Positions 1-6,767 of a DNA stretch of 64,000 nt are shown here, one piece after another. Below the pieces are notes generated by a model. The model saw only the letters and a program-made list of their open reading frames with translations, had not been told where the DNA came from and ran no database searches. Numbering within the stretch: the first letter of the stretch is position 1; the number at the start of each line of letters is the position of its first letter. The stretch is from Bryobacterales bacterium (GTDB taxonomy: Bacteria; Acidobacteriota; Terriglobia; Bryobacterales; Bryobacteraceae). The DNA lies in the NCBI GenBank assembly GCA_019261985.1, contig JAFAQY010000042.1:16516-80515 (forward strand), written 5' to 3'. The position numbers and the translations under genes were made by a program.

Positions 1-1440
1 TTTCAGGCTGGATTGCGTTACGAATTTACTACCGGGTGGAATGAAGAATCGGGCCGTGCCGCCAATTACATTACGGACGCAAACGGGGTGTTGATGACCA
101 ATCCTCGGATCGCGGGCTCGGTCTTCACGACCAACAACGCGACCCATCTGCTCGGGCCAAGAACGGGCTTGGCTTGGGACCCCTTCAGCAACGGCAAAAC
201 CGCGGTCCGCGCCGGATTCGGACTCTATTATTCATTGATCGATGCACTGAGTTTTCAGCTAAACGGTCTGCCGCCCTATAACGGATCGGCGACGTTCACC
301 GGCTCCCTACCCCCGCTGCTGCCGATTACTGCGAATGTTCCCGTGCCGCCGTCTTGCGGTCCTGGCGTGCCCCAGCCGTGTACCATCTTCCAGCCGTTTG
401 GGGTGCAGCCGGATGCGTTCACTCCCGCGGTTGCCGAATGGAATCTCAGCGTTCAGCAGGAACTCGGGCACAACACTGCTCTTCGGGTTGCTTATGTAGG
501 TTCGCACGGTTATCACGGATTGCTGAACATCGATGCGAATAGCGTCCCCGCGCAGACGTGCGAAGACGCGAACGGCTGCACCGCGGGAGGAATAAACGCG
601 GCCCGATCGACGGTTCCCCAGGGCGCTCGATACATTCCCGTGACTCCGGTGCGTCCCAATCCCTATCTTTCCGCCGGGTTCTTCTGGTACACGGAAGGCA
701 ACAGCAGCTATAACGCGCTGCAACTCGACCTCACCCACCGCTTAAGCCGTGGCCTGCAATTCCGCGCGGCTTATACCTGGTCCAAGAACCTGGACCTGAA
801 CTCCGGCTTAACGGGCGCCCAGGCCAACAACCAGTCCCAGATGGTGATGGATCGCCTTGACATACGCCGGGACTGGGGCCCGTCGGCGCTCAACATCACC
901 AGCCAGGCGAGCCTCTCGGGTTCCTATGAGTTGCCTTTCGGTAGATCGATGCATGGCTTTGAGAGAAAGCTGGTGGACGGCTGGCAGGTGAACACCATTG
1001 CGACGCTGATGACCGGGTTTCCGTTCACGCCGGTAATCGGCGCGAACCTTTCCGGCGACGGCAATACTAGAAATCCGGACCGCCCTTCGTTAGACCCCAG
1101 CTTCACTGGCCCAGTCATCCTTGGAACTCAGACTCAATGGTTTAATCCGAAGGCGTTCCTTCTGCCCGCGGCAGGCACGTGGGGCAACCTGGGGCGCGGC
1201 GTCTATACAGGCCCCGGCTTGGCCACAGTGGATTTTTCCGTCTTTAAAAATACACCGCTTTCAGAGCGGGTCCGATTGCAATTCCGAGCGGAGATTTTCA
1301 ACCTGTTGAATCGGATGAACCTGGGAACGCCGAACGGAACCGTGTTCTCCGGGACATCGATCAGCGGCTCGGCCGGATTGATCACCACGCTCGCGACGAC
1401 GCCGAGGCAGGTCCAGTTCGGATTGAAGCTCGTTTTTTGA
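1..1440 (+). CDS. Oar-like TonB-dependent receptor, C-terminal part (truncated by window start)
   Basis: The reading frame is open from base 1, so only the last 480 or so residues are visible. They read as alternating short beta strands and loops, with YGS-, YNALQL- and AYTWSKNLD-like segments typical of the barrel of acidobacterial Oar-like receptors (TonB-dependent receptors with an N-terminal carboxypeptidase-regulatory-like domain). The protein ends in QFGLKLVF, a terminal aromatic residue as in outer-membrane beta-barrels. The plug domain and N-terminus lie outside the window. It probably sits in the outer membrane and takes up or binds large substrates, but the ligand cannot be told from the sequence. 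A small cytochrome-like gene follows on the same strand after 44 bases. Confidence 0.8.
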   Translation, partial: FQAGLRYEFTTGWNEESGRAANYITDANGVLMTNPRIAGSVFTTNNATHLLGPRTGLAWDPFSNGKTAVRAGFGLYYSLIDALSFQLNGLPPYNGSATFTGSLPPLLPITANVPVPPSCGPGVPQPCTIFQPFGVQPDAFTPAVAEWNLSVQQELGHNTALRVAYVGSHGYHGLLNIDANSVPAQTCEDANGCTAGGINAARSTVPQGARYIPVTPVRPNPYLSAGFFWYTEGNSSYNALQLDLTHRLSRGLQFRAAYTWSKNLDLNSGLTGAQANNQSQMVMDRLDIRRDWGPSALNITSQASLSGSYELPFGRSMHGFERKLVDGWQVNTIATLMTGFPFTPVIGANLSGDGNTRNPDRPSLDPSFTGPVILGTQTQWFNPKAFLLPAAGTWGNLGRGVYTGPGLATVDFSVFKNTPLSERVRLQFRAEIFNLLNRMNLGTPNGTVFSGTSISGSAGLITTLATTPRQVQFGLKLVF

Positions 1441-1484
1441 AATCGCGCGGGCGCTTGACGCGGTTCTGTTGTAAGCTTTGCTAT

Positions 1485-1898
1485 ATGCTTTGGATACGTC
1501 TTTCCGTAGCCGCCGTCATCGCCTGCTCCTTCGTAGCAGCGCAATCGACCCTGGATTTTGAAACTTATCGGGCGAAGGTCGAGCCGATCTTTCTCAAGAA
1601 ACGGCCCGGGCATGCGCGTTGCGTTGCGTGCCACTCCGCCAGCAATAGCTTGTTCAAGCTGCAGCCGCTGCCTGAAGGCGCGACCGCCTGGACTCCGGAG
1701 CAATCGAAGATGAATTTCGATTCGGTTTCGAAGCTGGTGAAACCCGGCGGCGATCCGCTTGCCAGCCGTTTGTTGAAACACCCGCTTGCGGAAGACGCCG
1801 GGGGCGACGAATTTCACAACGGTGGCCGGCAGTTCACTTCGCAGAACGATCCGGATTGGCAGACCATCGCCGCATGGGTGCGGGGCTCGAAACAGTAG
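1485..1898 (+). CDS. Small secreted cytochrome c-like protein
   Basis: The protein has 137 residues if translation starts at the ATG at 1485. An upstream TTG in the same frame overlaps the stop of the preceding gene and would put a charged stretch before the signal peptide, so 1485 is preferred. Residues 1-20 form a signal peptide (hydrophobic core LSVAAVIACSFVAA). A single haem-binding motif CVACH lies at 46-50, preceded by YRAKVEPIF, a pattern common in planctomycete-type cytochrome c domains. The rest is short and carries no second haem motif. It is probably a periplasmic electron carrier or a domain-only protein. The partner is unknown. Confidence 0.65.
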   Translation: MLWIRLSVAAVIACSFVAAQSTLDFETYRAKVEPIFLKKRPGHARCVACHSASNSLFKLQPLPEGATAWTPEQSKMNFDSVSKLVKPGGDPLASRLLKHPLAEDAGGDEFHNGGRQFTSQNDPDWQTIAAWVRGSKQ

Positions 1899-1932
1899 AG
1901 CCTGAAACACCGCGCGGGCTTACGATGGAGTC

Positions 1933-2199
1933 ATGTCCGTCTACGAAGAACGCGCCGCCGAGCTTGAGGAACACGAGTTCCGCATGGGCCTGGAGCGCGG
2001 CCGGCTCGCCGTAGCCCTGGATCTATTGACGGACGCGCTCGTGCTGGTGGGCCAGCACGGGGTTTATTGCCAGAGCGCCCGCCAGCCGGGCAAACCCGCC
2101 ATGGACATCCAGATGATCGACAAATGCCTTACCGACGCCAAGGAACTGGTATCGAGCGTCATGGTGGAGATCCGGCGAAAAAAACTAGAGGCGAGTTAA
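1933..2199 (+). CDS. Hypothetical small helical protein
   Basis: The 88-residue ORF starts at ATG 1933 and is rich in Glu, Arg and Leu. It is predicted mainly helical and has no signal peptide or membrane segment. I do not recognise a family. Its last 15 bases overlap the end of the convergent MBL hydrolase gene, so the two genes meet tail to tail. The amino-acid composition (regular heptad-like Leu/Val spacing, charged ends) looks like a real protein and not a shadow, but function cannot be assigned. Confidence 0.5.
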   Translation: MSVYEERAAELEEHEFRMGLERGRLAVALDLLTDALVLVGQHGVYCQSARQPGKPAMDIQMIDKCLTDAKELVSSVMVEIRRKKLEAS

Positions 2200-2817
2200 G
2201 AACGGATTCCGTTCCTTCTCGCGGCCGATCGTCGTGTTCGAGCCATGGCCGGGAATCACGACTGCTGTTTCCGGTAGCGTCAGCAGCTTCGTGTGAATGG
2301 AGCGCAAGATCTGGCGCGAGTCGCCGCCGGGAAGATCCGTCCGGCCGATGCTGTCGCGGAATAGCGTGTCGCCCGCGACCAGCTTATTCTCCGCTGGAAT
2401 CCAGATCGAAATGCTTCCTTGAGTGTGTCCGGGCGTGTGCAGAATGTGGAAAGGCGTCTGGCCGAGCGTTAGGGTATCGCCCTCGTTCGCTGCCGAGTCG
2501 ATATCCGTACGTTGCATGCGAGGCATGCCAAGCCAGGACGATTGCACGTCGAGATTGTCGTACAGCTCCTGATCGCTGGAATTCATGTATACCGGCGCCC
2601 CGGTCGCGGCTTTGAGCTTCGCCGCGCCGCCGATGTGGTCGATGTGCGCGTGCGTGATCACGATGGCTCTCACGCGCAGCGAGTGCTTCTCCAGGATCGC
2701 GACGATGTCTTCGATTTGGTCGCCGGGGTCTACGACGATCGCTTCGCGCGTAGCTTCGTCCCCGAAGATGGAGCAGTTGCACTGTAACAGGCCAACGGGA
2801 AGGATCTCGTGAATCAC
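2185..2817 (-). CDS. MBL-fold metallo-hydrolase (GloB/hydroxyacylglutathione hydrolase-like)
   Basis: The protein has 210 residues from the GTG at 2817. It is a compact metallo-beta-lactamase fold: HAHIDH at 56-61 supplies the zinc ligands, and later HTPGHTQGS, AGDTLF and PGHG give the remaining metal ligands in the expected order. Length and motif order match the short bacterial GloB-like hydrolases, so a thioester or similar hydrolysis in the cytoplasm is likely. The substrate is not shown by the sequence. The GTG start overlaps the TAG stop of the upstream PP-loop gene by one base (TAGTG), so translation is coupled. The reading frame extends further upstream, but that part is out of frame with the neighbour and lacks family similarity. 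Confidence 0.85.
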   Translation of the reverse strand: MIHEILPVGLLQCNCSIFGDEATREAIVVDPGDQIEDIVAILEKHSLRVRAIVITHAHIDHIGGAAKLKAATGAPVYMNSSDQELYDNLDVQSSWLGMPRMQRTDIDSAANEGDTLTLGQTPFHILHTPGHTQGSISIWIPAENKLVAGDTLFRDSIGRTDLPGGDSRQILRSIHTKLLTLPETAVVIPGHGSNTTIGREKERNPFLTRL

Positions 2818-3494
2818 TACCCGATTGTAGCTTTGGCGGAAACTACATCCGCAAAAACGAAGCCATCCCGCTCGACAATTTCCCCGGTGCATACCTGCAA
2901 GGGCGCTGTGAACACCGGGGCATCGTAGACGAACGTGTGGAACTCGCCGTTTTCTCCGCACCGATCGGCGGATTCGGGCAGGTCGGCGAGGAACCGGTCG
3001 TCGAAATCCCGGCCAGCGAAGGATCTCGGTAGCTTCGCCGGATCTACGCAGGTGACTTTGGCTTTTACGCCCGCCGCGATCATGTCGCGCGCAAGCTGCC
3101 CCGTCGGAAGTTGCCACACGGGGAACAGCGGCTCCAGCCCGGTGCCTTGCAGTTGCCGGACGCGGTAATCGCGAATGTCTTGAAGAAACAGATCGCCGAA
3201 CGCAAACGCGGCGATGTGTTCGGCTGCCGCGCGCCGGCACAGGTCGCTCATCCGGGATTCATATTCGGCATTCGAGCAGGGCCACGGCAATTCTACTTGC
3301 CAGAGAGGCAAGCCGGCCGCCTCCGCTTGCGCCAGCACCAACTCGCGCCGTACGGCGTGCATCGCGACCCGGTCCGCGGAGGAGTTGAATGTGGTTACGA
3401 GAGCTGCGACATCAATATCGGAGCGCCGGCGCAGGATATGCAGCGCCCAAGCGCTGTCTTTACCGCTACTCCAGGAAAGGAGCGTTTTTTTCAA
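2817..3494 (-). CDS. Dph6-like PP-loop ATPase (diphthine-ammonia ligase family)
   Basis: The protein has about 225 residues. The N-terminus carries the PP-loop motif SSGKDS (residues 9-14), and the body has the family blocks MHAVRRELV, WPCSNAEYE, FAFGDLFLQDIRDYR and GENGEFHTFVYDAP. This matches the archaeal/bacterial relatives of Dph6, which adenylate a carbonyl group before amination. Bacteria lack diphthamide, so the real substrate is open. I chose the TTG at 3494, four bases after the stop of the DUF6580 gene, because it puts the PP-loop at the usual distance from the start. An ATG at 3560 in the same frame would add 22 residues. The gene is coupled to the MBL hydrolase downstream. Confidence 0.8.
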   Translation of the reverse strand: MKKTLLSWSSGKDSAWALHILRRRSDIDVAALVTTFNSSADRVAMHAVRRELVLAQAEAAGLPLWQVELPWPCSNAEYESRMSDLCRRAAAEHIAAFAFGDLFLQDIRDYRVRQLQGTGLEPLFPVWQLPTGQLARDMIAAGVKAKVTCVDPAKLPRSFAGRDFDDRFLADLPESADRCGENGEFHTFVYDAPVFTAPLQVCTGEIVERDGFVFADVVSAKATIG

Positions 3495-3498
3495 ATTG

Positions 3499-4035
3499 TC
3501 AGGCGTCGACAGGCCGGAGCACAGGAGCACGGCGGCGCGCCAGCAGCGCGTAGCCGCCAAACATCAGGACAGTGTAAAAGACGTCCCCCGCGAATTGGTT
3601 CCCATAGAAAGGAAGCGCCGCAACATAGCAGGCGCCCAGACCAGCCAGGGTGCGGGGATAGAGTTGGCCCGCGGCCCAAACGGCAAAATTCGTCACCACG
3701 AAAAACGAAAGGCTGGATGCAAGGGCAGCGGCTGCGATGCTTATGAACCCGCGACTGCGGGCCAAGCGGCCGAGCAGCACGGGGATCAACGCGGCCGCGT
3801 ACACCCATTCAAAACCACGATGAAACCCAAGCACGATATCGCTGAGGGCAAGCGAGAGTAGCACGGCCAAGACTCCGGTGACAGCTCTTCGGGCGCGCGC
3901 CCCCGCAAACAGACCGATCGCAATGAGCGGGGTGAAATTCCAGGGGTGGGGAAGCAGGCGCGCCGCGGCGCCGGCCGCCACGATGCCGATCCACATCCAC
4001 GCAGCGGACCTCTGGATAGCCTGGGGAGTTTCCAT
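3499..4035 (-). CDS. DUF6580 family integral membrane protein
   Basis: The protein has 178 residues with five or so hydrophobic segments and the signature PHPWNFTPLIAIGLFAGA near residue 30, followed by SDIVLGFHRGFEWVY. These blocks are characteristic of the DUF6580 family, small membrane proteins that resemble the S (substrate-binding) subunits of ECF transporters. A role in uptake of a small cofactor or metal is possible but not shown. The start at 4035 has a good ribosome-binding site (AGGAGA, 5 bases upstream). It is the first gene of a three-gene operon with the PP-loop ATPase and MBL hydrolase. Confidence 0.75.
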   Translation of the reverse strand: METPQAIQRSAAWMWIGIVAAGAAARLLPHPWNFTPLIAIGLFAGARARRAVTGVLAVLLSLALSDIVLGFHRGFEWVYAAALIPVLLGRLARSRGFISIAAAALASSLSFFVVTNFAVWAAGQLYPRTLAGLGACYVAALPFYGNQFAGDVFYTVLMFGGYALLARRRAPVLRPVDA

Positions 4036-4056
4036 GGTGATCTCCTGTGGGATATT

Positions 4057-4623
4057 TTATCTTTTTAAAACGGGCGATGCGGAGAGATCGTATTCGTGCA
4101 GGTCCCGCCATCGATTTCCCCACGTGTTCTGGACGAAGCAAACGTGTTCGAGCATGAAGGAGCCGGGATAGGGAAACTCGCGCCAGCGCCGGGATGCGAC
4201 CTGAAATTTACGCGCGACTTCCGATGCGTCGGAGTTCTGGGCGAGCGTGATATGCGGGGAGTAATCCCACACCTCGGGCGCCAGGTGGCAATAGCCGCGG
4301 TCTAGCTTTGCGTGCATGCCGCGCAGTTCCTCATATCCACGGCCTATCGACAAGTAAACGACATCGGATCGCCCGAAAATTTTCACGCCTCCCAGTTCCA
4401 CACGGAAGGGGTGCATTTCTTCAAGCGTTTCCAGCAGTTGGGCCCAAGCGGAATGGGGTGAACATGCCAGCAGCCTGGGAGGCAAAATCGTCAAGTGTGC
4501 CTTGGCCACGCAGCCGGGTTCCAGCTCTTGCCGCAATCCGTCTATAAAGCTCCCAAGAGGGGCCGGTAAATACGCAACCAAAGCGAAGGAATTTAGCGGT
4601 CCCCCGCCGTTACAGCCAGACAT
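4057..4623 (-). CDS. 2H phosphoesterase (2'-5' RNA ligase/LigT family)
   Basis: The protein has 188 residues. Two HxT motifs, H43-L-T45 (AHLTIL) and H124-I-T126 (PHITLA), are spaced about 80 residues apart as in the 2H superfamily, and the fold length matches single-domain LigT/CPDase proteins. Such enzymes act on 2',3'-cyclic phosphate or 2'-5' linkages in RNA or small nucleotides. The cellular substrate here is unknown. The gene ends 21 bases before the DUF6580 start and could be in the same transcript. Confidence 0.8.
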   Translation of the reverse strand: MSGCNGGGPLNSFALVAYLPAPLGSFIDGLRQELEPGCVAKAHLTILPPRLLACSPHSAWAQLLETLEEMHPFRVELGGVKIFGRSDVVYLSIGRGYEELRGMHAKLDRGYCHLAPEVWDYSPHITLAQNSDASEVARKFQVASRRWREFPYPGSFMLEHVCFVQNTWGNRWRDLHEYDLSASPVLKR

Positions 4624-4636
4624 TACTTGTTAAATT

Positions 4637-4996
4637 CTATTCTACGACAGCGGGAGCTGCCTCCGGGTGCTCCGAGGTGCCTGTGTTGTCGGGTTTCGGT
4701 TCTGGCAGTACCCAGCGTGCCTCCTCGAAACCGACGAACTTGAAGATGCGCAGCTCGCCGTTCTCCGATTCGAGAAGATCGCCGGGCTCAAGCGGCGCGG
4801 GCGTTTCGCGCAGAGCGAAATATGCGGCATAAGGAGTGGCTGCTTCCACAGCCGCGCCCTCAAGAATATTTCCTTCCGCCGTGACCGGAGAAATGTAATC
4901 GCGCGGCTTCACGTTCGCGGCTCCGCTCACATGCGGGGCGTAGCGGAAGGATTGCCGCAGGTGGTTTCTGAGCCGGTAGATTCGGTAGGTAGCCAT
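4637..4996 (-). CDS. Hypothetical protein (119 aa)
   Basis: The start is taken at ATG 4996 (MATYRIYRLR). The longer in-frame extension upstream looks non-coding and overlaps the divergent gene. The sequence has MATYRIYRLRNHLRQSFRY at the start, an ISPVTAEG segment, then ALRETPAPLEPGDLLE and a conserved-looking FVGFEEARWVLPEP near the end, with an acidic, proline-rich tail. There is no signal peptide or membrane helix, so it is probably cytoplasmic. I do not recognise the family. It is upstream of the 2H phosphoesterase on the same strand, 13 bases away, and may share its transcript. Confidence 0.6.
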   Translation of the reverse strand: MATYRIYRLRNHLRQSFRYAPHVSGAANVKPRDYISPVTAEGNILEGAAVEAATPYAAYFALRETPAPLEPGDLLESENGELRIFKFVGFEEARWVLPEPKPDNTGTSEHPEAAPAVVE

Positions 4997-5077
4997 AGCA
5001 ACGGGTCTATTATCGCCGAATACAATTCGGAATGGAATGTCTTCTCGATGAATTAGCGGCTTCAGTATGATTGAGGC

Positions 5078-6277
5078 GTGAAGCGGTTGTTGGGTTTGAT
5101 AACGGCGGCGTTTGCGGCGCAAGCTGCATCGCCGACGTTCTATCGCGACGTTCTGCCACTGTTACAAAATCATTGCCAGGAGTGCCATCGCCCCGGCGAA
5201 GTCGCGCCAATGCCCTTCGTTACCTACGAGCAGGTACGGCCTTGGGCGAAGGCCATCCGCACCGCTGTCTCAACGGGGAAAATGCCCCCGTGGTTTGCCG
5301 ACCCCTGCTGTGGAAAATTCGAAAACGACCGGTCTCTGTCAGCCGGGGAGAAGGAGACCTTGATGAACTGGGCAGCGTCTGGCGCGGCCGCCGGCGACCC
5401 GCGCGACGCGCCGCCGCCGCGAGCCTGGACCGAACGCTGGAATCTGCCATCGCGGCCCGATCAGATTTTGTCGATGCCAAAAGCTTTTCAGGTGCCTGCG
5501 AAGGGAGCGGTCGAATATCAATACTTCATCGTCCCAACAGGATTTAAGGAAGATCGGTGGGTGAAAGCGGCCGAGGTGAGGCCTAGTGAGAGGGCTGTCG
5601 TGCACCATGCGGTGGTCTACATTCGCGAGCCCGGCTCCACGTGGACGCGCGGGCCGACCAAGGCAGATATTTTAGCCATCTATTCGCCCGGCAGCGCGCC
5701 GGATGTTTCACCCTCGGGTATGGCCAAGCTGGTGAAAGCCGGATCGGACCTGGTAATCGAGATCCACTACACTCCTTCGGGCAAAGCTGTCGCGGATCGG
5801 ACGCAAGTGGCGATGACGTTCGCTCCATGGCCTCCAATCAAGCGCGTCCTCACGTTGCAAATGGATAATTCGACCTTCCGGATCCCGCAGGGGGCGCGCG
5901 ATTATCGCGTTACCGTATGGGGAACGCTCCCAAACGATGCGCTGCTTCTGGGATTTTTCCCGCACATGCACTTGCGTGGAAAATCGTTCGAGTACACCCG
6001 AATTCGCGACGATGGTCAGCCGGAAACGCTGCTGAAGGTCGCGCCGTACGATTTCTACTGGCAGCTTTCTTACCGCCTCGCCCATCCGTTGCCGCTTAAA
6101 AAGGGCACGCGGCTCGAATGGATCGGGACCTTCGATAACTCCGCGAATAACGCGCGCAATCCCGATCCCACGGCGGAAGTCCGCTACGGGCACCAAAGCT
6201 GGGAAGAGATGATGATCGGGTTTTTCGACGTCGCGGTTGATCCAGATGTCGATAAGAACGCATTTTTTGCCAGGTAG
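5078..6277 (+). CDS. Cytochrome c / copper type II monooxygenase-like secreted protein
   Basis: The protein has 399 residues from the GTG at 5078. After a signal peptide (residues 1-17) there is one haem c site, CQECH at 33-37, in a short N-terminal cytochrome domain. The C-terminal part resembles the copper-dependent ascorbate monooxygenase fold (DBH/PHM type): H176-H177 in VVHHAVVY, H230 in EIHY and H296/H298 in PHMHLRGK are placed like the copper ligands of that family. Proteins of this architecture are common in Acidobacteria and Planctomycetes and are often annotated as ascorbate-dependent monooxygenase. Substrate and activity are not shown. A stretch of about 100 bases separates it from blaI. 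Confidence 0.75.
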   Translation: MKRLLGLITAAFAAQAASPTFYRDVLPLLQNHCQECHRPGEVAPMPFVTYEQVRPWAKAIRTAVSTGKMPPWFADPCCGKFENDRSLSAGEKETLMNWAASGAAAGDPRDAPPPRAWTERWNLPSRPDQILSMPKAFQVPAKGAVEYQYFIVPTGFKEDRWVKAAEVRPSERAVVHHAVVYIREPGSTWTRGPTKADILAIYSPGSAPDVSPSGMAKLVKAGSDLVIEIHYTPSGKAVADRTQVAMTFAPWPPIKRVLTLQMDNSTFRIPQGARDYRVTVWGTLPNDALLLGFFPHMHLRGKSFEYTRIRDDGQPETLLKVAPYDFYWQLSYRLAHPLPLKKGTRLEWIGTFDNSANNARNPDPTAEVRYGHQSWEEMMIGFFDVAVDPDVDKNAFFAR

Positions 6278-6326
6278 GGCGAGCTTGAGCTTGCCCGACG
6301 CGCGCTTGAACTTTCTCCAAAAATGC

Positions 6327-6360
6327 TTGCAATCCAACTATCGCTATAGTAGAGTCTATT
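6327..6360 (+). promoter_or_regulatory. Candidate promoter with palindromic BlaI-type operator
   Basis: Upstream of blaI an inverted repeat ACTAT-CGCT-ATAGT lies at 6337-6350. It falls between a possible -35 box TTGCAA (6327-6332) and a possible -10 box TAGAGT (6350-6355), a 17-base spacer. BlaI/MecI repressors bind short palindromes with TA-rich half sites over their own promoters, so this is a plausible autoregulatory site. It rests on sequence position only. Confidence 0.35.
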
Positions 6361-6380
6361 TAGATCGTAGTCGGATTGAA

Positions 6381-6767
6381 ATGGCTTACTCCCGTTTGAC
6401 GAAATTCGAGATTCAGATAATGGAGACATTTTGGAGCCGCGGAGCCTGCTCCGTCCGAGAGATTCAGGAGGCATTCCCGGAGGCTAGCCGCCCGGCGTAC
6501 ACAACCGTCCAGACTACGGTGTACCGGTTAGAACGGAAGAAGGCGCTTCGAGTGGTCAAGCGAATATCGAACGCCAATATCTTTGAAGCGGTGATCTCCC
6601 GCAACGACGCGCAACGAAGATTGATCCATGAGCTTCTCAGCTTCTTTGGAGGCCAGGGAAAGCCCGTTATGGCGCACCTTATTGAAACGGGGAGTCTGTC
6701 GCTCGAGGATGTGAAAGAAGCGGAGCGAGAACTGCGGAAGCTCGCCAGAAAGGACACGGCCCGATGA
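6381..6767 (+). CDS. BlaI/MecI/CopY family transcriptional repressor
   Basis: The protein has 128 residues from ATG 6381. The N-terminal half is a winged helix (LTKFEIQIMETFW, then SVREIQEAF and YTTVQTTVYRLERKKAL), the pattern of the BlaI family, followed by a C-terminal helical dimerisation region. The ORF can be extended upstream, but the family start and the candidate operator both favour 6381. In this family the repressor is inactivated when the partner M56 membrane peptidase senses a signal. The ATGA overlap with the M56 gene at 6764-6767 supports a regulator-sensor pair. Confidence 0.88.
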   Translation: MAYSRLTKFEIQIMETFWSRGACSVREIQEAFPEASRPAYTTVQTTVYRLERKKALRVVKRISNANIFEAVISRNDAQRRLIHELLSFFGGQGKPVMAHLIETGSLSLEDVKEAERELRKLARKDTAR

